Both the position numbers and the translations under genes were made by a program. This document shows positions 34,231 through 47,189 of a stretch of 64,000 nt of DNA, in pieces. Position 1 is the first letter of the stretch. Each line of letters begins with the position of its first letter. The notes beneath the pieces were generated by a model that ran no database searches, was not told the DNA's origin, and saw only the letters and a program-made list of their open reading frames with translations. Source of the DNA: Hordeum vulgare subsp. vulgare (lineage: Eukaryota; Streptophyta; Magnoliopsida; Poales; Poaceae); NCBI RefSeq assembly GCF_904849725.1, contig NC_058519.1:20691267-20755266 (forward strand), read 5' to 3'.

Positions 34231-37200
34231 CACCATTCAAAGGCATATCACAAAATTTCAACAATTTTGACTTCATTTGGTATATTTCGTGCATTTACTT
34301 ACTTTTTTTGAGCTAGTTGACCCAGAAATTGAAAAGCACTACAAATGAACTCTGAAAATGTTGAAAGTTGGCATGCTATCATCATTTCACCCACATAGCA
34401 TGTGTTAAAAAGTTGAGAGGGCTACGACAAAAACTGGATGCAGTTCGTGTACAAAACTGACAATCTCTCTCGAAGTAGCAGTGTTTCGAACGAGAACTCA
34501 TCTCTTACAAAGGGATTTCATTTTTTTGAACTTATTTGAACTCCATACTTTTTGTGTGTTCAAAATGCACCATTCAAAGGCACATCACAAAATTTCAACA
34601 ATTTCTGACTTCATTTGGTATATTTCGTGCATTTACTTTTTTTTTGAGCTAGTTGACACTGAAATTGAAAACACTACAAATGAACTCTGAAAATGTTGAA
34701 AGTTGGCATGCTATCATAATTTCAACCACATAGCATGTGTTAAAAAGTTGAGAGGGCTACGACAAAAAATGGATGCAATTCGTGTACAAAACTGACAATC
34801 TCTCTCGAAGTAGGAGGGTTTCGAACGAGAACCCATCTCTTACAAAGGGATTTCATTTTTTTGAACTTATTTGAACTCCATACTTTTTGTGTGTTCAAAA
34901 TGCACGATTCAAAGGCATATCACAAAATTTCAACAATTTTGACTTCATTTGGAATATTTCGTGCATTTACTTATTTTTTTTGAGCTAGTTGACCCTGAAA
35001 TTGAAAAGCACTACAAATGAACTCTGAAAATGTTGAAAGTTGGCATGCTATCATCATTTCACCCACATAGCATGTGTTAAAAAGTTTAGAGGGCAACGAC
35101 AAAAACTGGATGCAGTTCGTGTACAAATCTGACAATCTCTCTCGAAGTAGGACGGTTTCGAACGAGAACTCATCTCTTACAAAGGGATTTCATTTTTTTG
35201 AACTTATTTGAACTCCATACTTTTTGTGTGTTCAAAATGCACCATTCAAAGGCACATCACAAAATTTAAAAAATTTCTGACTTCATTTGGTATATTTCGT
35301 GCATTTGCTTTTTTTGAGCTAGTTGACACTGAAATTGAAAAGCACTACAAATGAACACTGAAAATGTTGAAAGTTGGCATGCTATCATCATTTCACCCAC
35401 ATAGCATGTGTTAAAAAGTTGAGAGGGCTACGACAAAAACTGGATGCGGTTCGTGTACAAAACTGACAATCTCTCTCGGAGTAGGAGGGTTTCGAACGAG
35501 AACTCATCTCTTACAAAGGGATTTCATTTTTTTGAACTTATTTGAACTCCATACTTTTCGTGTGTTCAAAATGCACCATTCAAAGGCACATCACAAAATT
35601 TCAACAATTTCTGACTTCATTTGGTATATTTCGTGCATTTACTTATTTTTTTGAGCTAGTTGACCCTGAAATTGAAAAGCACTTCAAATGAACTCTAAAA
35701 ATGTTGAAAGTTGGCATGCTATCATCATTTCACCCACATAGCATGTGTTAAAAAGTTGAGAGGGCTACGACAAAAACTGGATGCAGTTCGTGTACAAAAC
35801 TGACAATCTCTTTCGAAGTAGGAGGGTTTCGAACGAGAACTCATCTCTTACAAAGGGATTCCATTTTTTTGAACTTATTTGAACTCCATACTTTTTGTGT
35901 GTTCAAAATGCATCCTTCAAAGGCACATCACAAAATTTCAACAATTTCCGACTTCATTTGGTATATTTCGTGCATTTACTTTTTTTTTTTGAGCCAGTTG
36001 ACCCAGAAATTGAAAAGCACTACAAATGAACTCTGAAAATGTTTAAAGTTGGCATGCTATCATCATTTAACCCACATAGCATGTGTTAAAAAGTTGAGAG
36101 GGCTACGACAAAAACTGCATGCAGTTCGTGTACAAAACTGACAATCTCTCTCGAAGTAGGAGGGTTTCGAACGAGAACTCATCTCTTACAAAGGGATCTC
36201 ATTTTTTTGAACTTATTTGAACTCCATACTTTTTGTGTGTTCAAAATGCACCATTCAAAGGCATATCACAAAATTTCAACAATTTTGACTTCATTTGGTA
36301 TATTTCATGCATTTACTTATTTTTTTCAGCTAGTTGACCCAGAAATTGAAAAGCACTACAGATGAACTCTGAAAATGTTGAAAGTTGGCATGCTATCATC
36401 ATTTCACCCACATAGCATGTGTTAAAAAGTTGAGTGGGATACGACAAAAACTGGATGCAGTTCGTGTACAAAACTGACAATCTCTCTCGAAGTAGCAGGT
36501 TTCGAACGAGAACACGTCTCTTACAAAGGGATTTCATTTTTTTGAACTTATTTGAACTCCATACTTTTTGTGTGTTCAAAATGCACCATTCAAAGGCACA
36601 TCACAAAATTTCAACAATTTCCGACTTCATTTGGTATATTTCGTGCATTTACTTATTTTTTTTGAGCTAGTTGACTCTGAAATTGAAAAGCACTACAAAT
36701 GAACTCTGAAAATGTTGAAAGTTGGCATGCTATCATCATTTCACACACATAGCATGTGTTAAAAAAGTTGAGAGGGCTACGACAAAAACTGGATGCAGTT
36801 CGTGTACAAAACTGACAATCTCTCTCGAAGTAGGAGGGTTTCGAACGAGAACTCATCTCTTACAAAGGGATTTCATTTTTTTGAACTTATTTGAACTCCA
36901 TACTTTTTGTGTGTTCAAAATGCACCATTCAAAGGCACATCACAAAATTTCAACTATCTCCGACTTCATTTGGTATATTTCGTGCATTTATTTATTTTTT
37001 TGAGCTAGTTGACCCTGAAATTGAAAAGCACTACAAATGAACTCAGAAAATATTGAAAGTTGGCATGCTATCATCATTTCACCCACATAGCATGTGTTAA
37101 CAAGTTGAGAGGGATACGACAAAAACTGGATGCAGTTCGTGTACAAAACTGACAATCTCTCTCGATGTAGCAGGGTTTCGAACGAGAACTCATCTCTTAC

Positions 37201-40200
37201 AAAGGGATTTCATTTTTTTGAACTTATTTGAACTCCATACTTTTTGTGTGTTCAAAATGCACCATTCAAAGGCACATCACAAAATTTCAACAATTTCTGA
37301 CTTCATTTGGTATATTTCGTGCATTTACTTTTTTTTTTAGCTATTGACCCTAAAATTGAAAAGCACTACAAATGAACTCTGAAAATGTTGAAAGTTGGCA
37401 TGCTATCATAATTTCACCCACATAGCATGTGTTTAAAAGTTGAGAGGGCTACGACAAAAACTGGATGCGGTTCGTGTACAAAACTGACAATCTCTCTCGA
37501 AGTAGGAGGGTTTCGAACGAGAACTCATCTCTTACAAAGGGATTTCATTTTTTTGAACTTATTTGAACTCCATAATTTTTGTGTGTTTAAAATGCACCAT
37601 TCAAAGGCACATCACAAAATTTCAACAATTTCGGACTTCATTTGGTTTATTTCATGCATTTACTTATTATTTTGAGCTAGTTGACCCTGAAATTGAAAAG
37701 CACTACAAATGAACTCTGAAAATGTTGAAAGTTGGCATGCTATCATCATTTCAACCACATAGCATGTGTTAAAAAGTTGAGAGGGCTACGACAAAAACTG
37801 GATGCAGTTCGTGTACAAAACTGACAATCTCTCTCGACGTAGGAGGGTTTCGAACGAGAACCCATCTCTTACAAAGGGATTTCATTTTTTTGAACTTATT
37901 TGAACTCCATACTTTTTGTGTGTTCAAAACGCACCATTCAAAGGCATATCACAAAATTTCAACAATTTTGACTTCATTTGGTATATTTCGTGCATTTACT
38001 TACTTTTTTTGAGCTAGTTGACCCAGAAATTGAAAAGCACTACAAATGAACTCTGAAAATGTTGAAAGTTGGCATGCTATCATCATTTCACCCACATAGC
38101 ATGTGTTAAAAAGTTGAGAGGGCTACGACAAAAACTGGATGCAGTTCGTGTACAAAACTGACAATCTCTCTCGAAGTAGCAGTGTTTCGAACGAGAACTC
38201 ATCTCTTACAAAGGGATTTCATTTTTTTGAACTTATTTGAACTCCATACTTTTTGTGTGTTCAAAATGCACCATTCAAAGGCACATCACAAAATTTCAAC
38301 AATTTCTGACTTCATTTGGTATATTTCGTGCATTTACTTTTTTTTTGAGCTAGTTGACACTGAAATTGAAAACACTACAAATGAACTCTGAAAATGTTGA
38401 AAGTTGGCATGCTATCATAATTTCAACCACATAGCATGTGTTAAAAAGTTGAGAGGGCTACGACAAAAAATGGATGCAATTCGTGTACAAAACTGACAAT
38501 CTCTCTCGAAGTAGGAGGGTTTCGAACGAGAACCCATCTCTTACAAAGGGATTTCATTTTTTTGAACTTATTTGAACTCCATACTTTTTGTGTGTTCAAA
38601 ATGCACGATTCAAAGGCATATCACAAAATTTCAACAATTTTGACTTCATTTGGAATATTTCGTGCATTTACTTATTTTTTTTGAGCTAGTTGACCCTGAA
38701 ATTGAAAAGCACTACAAATGAACTCTGAAAATGTTGAAAGTTGGCATGCTATCATCATTTCACCCACATAGCATGTGTTAAAAAGTTTAGAGGGCAACGA
38801 CAAAAACTGGATGCAGTTCGTGTACAAATCTGACAATCTCTCTCGAAGTAGGACGGTTTCGAACGAGAACTCATCTCTTACAAAGGGATTTCATTTTTTT
38901 GAACTTATTTGAACTCCATACTTTTTGTGTGTTCAAAATGCACCATTCAAAGGCACATCACAAAATTTAAAAAATTTCTGACTTCATTTGGTATATTTCG
39001 TGCATTTGCTTTTTTTGAGCTAGTTGACACTGAAATTGAAAAGCACTACAAATGAACACTGAAAATGTTGAAAGTTGGCATGCTATCATCATTTCACCCA
39101 CATAGCATGTGTTAAAAAGTTGAGAGGGCTACGACAAAAACTGGATGCGGTTCGTGTACAAAACTGACAATCTCTCTCGGAGTAGGAGGGTTTCGAACGA
39201 GAACTCATCTCTTACAAAGGGATTTCATTTTTTTGAACTTATTTGAACTCCATACTTTTCGTGTGTTCAAAATGCACCATTCAAAGGCACATCACAAAAT
39301 TTCAACAATTTCTGACTTCATTTGGTATATTTCGTGCATTTACTTATTTTTTTGAGCTAGTTGACCCTGAAATTGAAAAGCACTTCAAATGAACTCTAAA
39401 AATGTTGAAAGTTGGCATGCTATCATCATTTCACCCACATAGCATGTGTTAAAAAGTTGAGAGGGCTACGACAAAAACTGGATGCAGTTCGTGTACAAAA
39501 CTGACAATCTCTTTCGAAGTAGGAGGGTTTCGAACGAGAACTCATCTCTTACAAAGGGATTCCATTTTTTTGAACTTATTTGAACTCCATACTTTTTGTG
39601 TGTTCAAAATGCATCCTTCAAAGGCACATCACAAAATTTCAACAATTTCCGACTTCATTTGGTATATTTCGTGCATTTACTTTTTTTTTTTGAGCCAGTT
39701 GACCCAGAAATTGAAAAGCACTACAAATGAACTCTGAAAATGTTTAAAGTTGGCATGCTATCATCATTTAACCCACATAGCATGTGTTAAAAAGTTGAGA
39801 GGGCTACGACAAAAACTGCATGCAGTTCGTGTACAAAACTGACAATCTCTCTCGAAGTAGGAGGGTTTCGAACGAGAACTCATCTCTTACAAAGGGATCT
39901 CATTTTTTTGAACTTATTTGAACTCCATACTTTTTGTGTGTTCAAAATGCACCATTCAAAGGCATATCACAAAATTTCAACAATTTTGACTTCATTTGGT
40001 ATATTTCATGCATTTACTTATTTTTTTCAGCTAGTTGACCCAGAAATTGAAAAGCACTACAGATGAACTCTGAAAATGTTGAAAGTTGGCATGCTATCAT
40101 CATTTCACCCACATAGCATGTGTTAAAAAGTTGAGTGGGATACGACAAAAACTGGATGCAGTTCGTGTACAAAACTGACAATCTCTCTCGAAGTAGCAGG

Positions 40201-41632
40201 TTTCGAACGAGAACACGTCTCTTACAAAGGGATTTCATTTTTTTGAACTTATTTGAACTCCATACTTTTTGTGTGTTCAAAATGCACCATTCAAAGGCAC
40301 ATCACAAAATTTCAACAATTTCCGACTTCATTTGGTATATTTCGTGCATTTACTTATTTTTTTTGAGCTAGTTGACTCTGAAATTGAAAAGCACTACAAA
40401 TGAACTCTGAAAATGTTGAAAGTTGGCATGCTATCATCATTTCACACACATAGCATGTGTTAAAAAAGTTGAGAGGGCTACGACAAAAACTGGATGCAGT
40501 TCGTGTACAAAACTGACAATCTCTCTCGAAGTAGGAGGGTTTCGAACGAGAACTCATCTCTTACAAAGGGATTTCATTTTTTTGAACTTATTTGAACTCC
40601 ATACTTTTTGTGTGTTCAAAATGCACCATTCAAAGGCACATCACAAAATTTCAACTATCTCCGACTTCATTTGGTATATTTCGTGCATTTATTTATTTTT
40701 TTGAGCTAGTTGACCCTGAAATTGAAAAGCACTACAAATGAACTCAGAAAATATTGAAAGTTGGCATGCTATCATCATTTCACCCACATAGCATGTGTTA
40801 ACAAGTTGAGAGGGATACGACAAAAACTGGATGCAGTTCGTGTACAAAACTGACAATCTCTCTCGATGTAGCAGGGTTTCGAACGAGAACTCATCTCTTA
40901 CAAAGGGATTTCATTTTTTTGAACTTATTTGAACTCCATACTTTTTGTGTGTTCAAAATGCACCATTCAAAGGCACATCACAAAATTTCAACAATTTCTG
41001 ACTTCATTTGGTATATTTCGTGCATTTACTTTTTTTTTTAGCTATTGACCCTAAAATTGAAAAGCACTACAAATGAACTCTGAAAATGTTGAAAGTTGGC
41101 ATGCTATCATAATTTCACCCACATAGCATGTGTTTAAAAGTTGAGAGGGCTACGACAAAAACTGGATGCGGTTCGTGTACAAAACTGACAATCTCTCTCG
41201 AAGTAGGAGGGTTTCGAACGAGAACTCATCTCTTACAAAGGGATTTCATTTTTTTGAACTTATTTGAACTCCATAATTTTTGTGTGTTTAAAATGCACCA
41301 TTCAAAGGCACATCACAAAATTTCAACAATTTCGGACTTCATTTGGTTTATTTCATGCATTTACTTATTATTTTGAGCTAGTTGACCCTGAAATTGAAAA
41401 GCACTACAAATGAACTCTGAAAATGTTGAAAGTTGGCATGCTATCATCATTTCAACCACATAGCATGTGTTAAAAAGTTGAGAGGGCTACGACAAAAACT
41501 GGATGCAGTTCGTGTACAAAACTGACAATCTCTCTCGACGTAGGAGGGTTTCGAACGAGAACCCATCTCTTACAAAGGGATTTCATTTTTTTGAACTTAT
41601 TTGAACTCCATACTTTTTGTGTGTTCAAAACG
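34231..41632 (+). repeat. Higher-order duplication 3: two tandem 11-monomer blocks (3701 bp period)
   Basis: 34231-37931 and 37932-41632 are near-identical, with the match running on to about 38170/41870. Diagnostic shared changes are GCAGTGTTTCGAAC (34479, 38180), GCATCCTTCAAAGG (35910, 39611), AAACTGCATGCAG (36113, 39814), GTAGCAGGTTTCG with one G lost (36492, 40193), GTTAAAAAAGTTG (36759, 40460) and CAACTATCTCCGAC (36952, 40653). Confidence 0.92.
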
Positions 41633-44600
41633 CACCATTCAAAGGCATATCACAAAATTTCAACAATTTTGACTTCATTTGGTATATTTCGTGCATTTAC
41701 TTACTTTTTTTGAGCTAGTTGACCCAGAAATTGAAAAGCACTACAAATGAACTCTGAAAATGTTGAAAGTTGGCATGCTATCATCATTTCACCCACATAG
41801 CATGTGTTAAAAAGTTGAGAGGGCTACGACAAAAACTGGATGCAGTTCGTGTACAAAACTGACAATCTCTCTCGAAGTAGCAGGGTTTCGAACGAGAACT
41901 CATCTCTTACAAAGGGATTTCATTTTTTTGAACTTATTTGAACTCCATACTTTTTGTGTGTTCAAAATGCACCATTCAAAGGCACATCACAAAATTTCAA
42001 CAATTTCTGACTTCATTTGGTATATTTCGTGCATTTACTTTTTTTTTGAGCTAGTTGACACTGAAATTGAAAACACTACAAATGAACTCTGAAAATGTTG
42101 AAAGTTGGCATGCTATCATAATTTCAACCACATAGCATGTGTTAAAAAGTTGAGAGGGCTACGACAAAAACTGGATGCAATTCGTGTACAAAACTGACAA
42201 TCTCTCTCGAAGTAGGAGGGTTTCGAACGAGAACCCATCTCTTACAAAGGGATTTCATTTTTTTGAACTTATTTGAACTCCATACTTTTTGTGTGTTCAA
42301 AATGCACGATTCAAAGGCATATCACAAAATTTCAACAATTTTGACTTCATTTGGAATATTTCGTGCATTTACTTATTTTTTTTGAGCTAGTTGACCCTGA
42401 AATTGAAAAGCACTACAAATGAACTCTGAAAATGTTGAAAGTTGGCATGCTATCATCATTTCACCCACATAGCATGTGTTAAAAATTTTGGAGGGCAACG
42501 ACAAAAACTGGATGCAGTTCGTGTACAAATCTGACAATCTCTCTCGAAGTAGGATGGTTTCGAACGAGAACTCATCTCTTACAAAGGGATTTCATTTTTT
42601 TGAACTTATTTGAACTCCATACTTTTTGTGTGTTCAAAATGCACCATTCAAAGGCACATCACAAAATTTAAAAAAATTCTGACTTCATTTGGTATATTTC
42701 GTGCATTTGCTTTTTTTGAGCTAGTTGACACTGAAATTGAAAAGCACTACAAATGAACACTGAAAATGTTGAAAGTTGGCATGCTATCATCATTTCACCC
42801 ACATAGCATGTGTTAAAAAGTTAAGAGGGCTACGACAAAAACTGGATGCAGTTCGTGTACAAAACTGACAATCTCTCTCGAAGTAGGAGGGTTTCGAACG
42901 AGAACTCATCTCTTACAAAGGGATTTCATTTTTTTGAACTTATTTGAACTCCATACTTTTCGTGTGTTCAAAATGCACCATTCAAAGGCACATGACAAAA
43001 TTTCAACAATTTCTGACTTCATTTGGTATATTTCGTGCATTTACTTATTTTTTTGAGCTAGTTGACCCTGAAATTGAAAAGCACTTCAAATGAACTCTAA
43101 AAATGTTGAAAGTTGGCATGCTATCATCATTTCACCCACATAGCATGTGTTAAAAAGTTGAGAGGGCTACGACAAAAACTGGATGCAGTTCGTGTACAAA
43201 ACTGACAATCTCTTTCGAAGTAGGAGGGTTTCGAACGAGAACTCATCTCTTACAAAGGGATTCCATTTTTTTGAACTTAGTTGAACTCCATACTTTTTGT
43301 GTGTTCAAAATGCATCATTCAAAGGCACATCACAAAATTTCAACAATTTCCGACTTCATTTGGTATATTTCGTGCAGTTACTTTTTTTTTTTGAGCCAGT
43401 TGACCCAGAAATTGAAAAGCACTACAAATGAACTCTGAAAATGTTTAAAGTTGGCATGCTATCATCATTTAACCCACATAGCATGTGTTAAAAAGTTGAG
43501 AGGGCTACGACAAAAACTGGATGCAGTTCGTGTACAAAACTGAGAATCTCTCTCGAAGTAGGAGGGTTTCGAACGAGAACTCATCTCTTACAAAGGGATT
43601 TCATTTTATGGAACTTATTTGAACCCCATACTTTTTGTGTGTTCAAAATTCACCATTCAAAGGCACATCACAAAATTTCAACAATTTCCGACTTCATTTG
43701 GTATATTTCGTGCATTTACTTATTTTTTTTGAGCTAGTTGACCCTGAAATTGAATAGCACTACAAATGAACTCTGAAAATGTTGAAAGTTGGCATGCTAT
43801 CATCATTTCACCCACATAGCATGTGTTAAAAAGTTGAGAGGGCTACGACAAAAACTGGATGCAGTTCGTGTACAAAACTGACAATCTCTCTCGAAGTAGG
43901 AGGGTTTCAAACGAGAACTCATCTCTTACAAAGGGATTTCATTTTTTTGAACTTATTTGGACTGCATACTTTTTGTGTGTTCAAAATGCATCATTCAAAG
44001 GCACATCACAAAATTTCAACAATTTCCGACTTCATTTGGTATATTTCGTGCATTTACTTTTTTTTTGAGCTAGTTGACCCTGAAATTGAAAAGCACTACA
44101 AATGAACTCTGAAAATGTTGAAAGTTGGCATGCTATAATCATTTCACCCACATAGCATGTGTTTAAAAGTTGAGAGGGCTACGACAAAAACTGGATGCAG
44201 TTCGTGTACAAAACTGACAATCTCTCTCGAAGTAGGAGGGTTTCGAACGAGAACTCATCTCTTACAAAGGGATTTCATTTTTTTGAACTTATTTGAACTC
44301 CATACTTTTTGTGTGTTCGAAATGCACCATTCAAAGGCACATCACAAAATTTCAACAATTTCCGACTTCATTTGGTATATTTCGTGCATTTGCTTATATT
44401 TTTGAGCTAGTTGACAATGAAATTGAAAAGCACTACAAATGAACTCTGAAAATGTTGAAAGTTGGCATGCTATCATCATTTCACCCACATAGCATGTGTT
44501 AAAAAGTTTAGAGGGCTACGACAAAAACTGGATGCAGTTCGTGTACAAAACTGACAATCTCTCTCGAAGTAGGAGGGTTTCAAACGAGAACTCATCTCTT

Positions 44601-47189
44601 ACAAAGGGATTTCATTTTTTTGAACTTATTTGAACTCCATACTTTTTGTGTGTTCAAAATGCATCATTCAAAGGCACATCACAAAATTTCAACAATTTAC
44701 GACTTCATTTGGTATATTTCGTGCATTTACTTTTTTTTTGAGCTAGTTGACCCTGAAATTGAAAAGCACTACAAATGTACTCTGAAAATGTTGAAAGTCG
44801 GCATGCTATCATCATTTCACCCACATAGCATGTGTTAAAAATTTGAGAGGGCTACGAAAAAAACTGGATGCAGTTCGTGTACAAAACTGACAATCTCTCT
44901 CGAAGTTGGAGGATTTCGAACGAGAACTCATCTCTTACAAAGGGATTTCATTTTTTTGAACTTATTTGAAATCCATACTTTTTGTGTGTTCAAAATGCAC
45001 CATTCAAAGGCACATCACAAAATTTCAATAATTTCTGACTTCATTTGGTATATTTCGTGCATTTGCTTATTATTTTTGAGCTAGTTGACCCTGAAATTGA
45101 AAAGCACTACAAATGAACTCTGAAAATGTTGAAAGTTGGCATGCTATAATCATTTCACCCACATAGCATGTGTTTAAAAGTTGAGAGGGCTACGACAAAA
45201 ACTGGATGCAGTTCGTGTACAAAACTGACAATCTCTCTCGAAGTAGGAGGGTTTCGAACGAGAACTCATCTCTTACAAAGGGATTTCATTTTTTTGAACT
45301 TATTTGAACTCCATACTTTTTGTGTGTTCGAAATGCACCATTCAAAGGCACATCACAAAATTTCAACAATTTCCGACTTCATTTCGTATATTTCGTGCAT
45401 TTGCTTATATTTTTGAGCTAGTTGACAGTGAAATTGAAAAGCACTACAAATGAACTCTGAAAATGTTGAAAGTTGGCATGCTATCATCATTTCACACACA
45501 TAGCATGTGCTAAAAAGTTTAGAGGGCTACGACAAAAACTGGATGCAGTTCGTGTACAAAACTGACAATCTCTCTCGAAGTAGGAGGGTTTCGAACGAGA
45601 ACTCATCTCTTACAAAGGGATTTCATTTTTTTGAACTTATTTGAACTCCATACTTTTTGTGTGTTCAAAATGCACCATTCAAAGGCACATCACAAAATTT
45701 CAACAATTTCCGACTTCATTTCGTATATTTCGTGCATTTATTTATTTATTTTGAGCTAGTTGACCCTGAAATTGAAAAGCACTACAAATGAACTCTGAAA
45801 ATGTTGAAAGTTGGCATGCTAGCATCATTTCACCCACATAGCATGTGTTAAAAAGTTAAGAGGGCTACGACAAAAACTGGATGCAGTTCGTGTACAAAAC
45901 TGACAATCTCTCTCGAAGTAGGAGGGTTTCGAACGAGAACTCATCTCTTACAAAGGGATTTCATTTTTTTGAACTTATTTAAACTCCATACTTTTTGTGT
46001 GTTCAAAATGCACCATTCAAAGGCACATCACAAAATTTCAACAATTTCCGACTTCATTTGGTATATTTCATGCATTTATTTATTTCTTTGAGCTAGTTGA
46101 CCCTGAAATTGAAAAGCACTACAAATGAACTCTGAAAATGTTGAAAGTTGGCATGCTATCATCATTTCACCCACATAGCATGTGTTAGAAAGTTTAGAGG
46201 GCTACGACAAAAACTGGATGCAGTTCGTGTACAAAACTGACAATCTCTCTCGAAGTAGCAGGGTTTCGAACGAGAACTCATCTCTTTCAAAGGGATTTCA
46301 TTTTTTTGAACTTATTTGAACTCCATACTTTTTGTGTGTTCAAAATGCACCATTCAAAGGCACATCACAAAATTTCAACAATTTCCGACTTCATTTGGTA
46401 TATTTCGTGCATGTTTTTTTTTGAGCTAGTTGACCCTGAAATTGAAAAGCACTACAAATGAACTCTGAAAATGTTGAAAGTTGGCATGCTATCATCATTT
46501 CACCCACATAGCATGTGTTAAAAAGTTGAGAGGGCTACGACAAAAACTGGATGCAGTTCGTGTACAAAACTGACAATCTCTCTCGAAGTAGGAGGGTTTC
46601 GAACGAGAACTCATCTCTTACAAAGGGATTTCATTTTTTTGAACTTATTTAAACTCCATACTTTTTGTGTGTTAAAAATGCACCATCCAAAGGCACATCT
46701 CAAAATTTCAACAATTTCCGACTTCATTTGGTATATTTCGTGCATTTATTTATTTTTTTGAGCTAGTTGACCCTGAAATTGAAAAGCACTACAAATGAAC
46801 TCTGAAAATGTTGAAAGTTGGCATGCTATCATCATTTCACCCACATAGGATGTGTTAAAAAGTTGAGAGGGGTACGACAAAAACTGGATGCAGTTCGTGT
46901 ACAAAACTGACAATCTCTCTCGAAGTAGCACGGTTTCGAACGAGAACTCATCTCTTACAAAGGGATTTCATTTTTTTGAACTTATTTGAACTCCATACTT
47001 TTTGTGTGTTCAAAATGCAGCATTCAAAGGCACATCACAAAATTTCAACAATTTCCGACTTCATTTGGTATATTTCGTGCATTTACTTATTTTTTTTGAG
47101 CTAGTTGACCCTGAAATTGAAAAGCACTACAAATGAAGTCTGAAAATGTTGAAAGTTGGCATGCTATCATCATTTCACCCACATAGCGT

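Noticed and set aside
5875..46931. Dozens of repeated ORFs of 60-110 codons on both strands, such as those starting MLKVGMLSSFHPHSMC or MFSFETLLLRERLSVLY
   Set aside because: They are translations of single satellite monomers or pairs. The monomer length (about 337) is not a multiple of three, frames break at every T-tract change, and there is no independent coding evidence.
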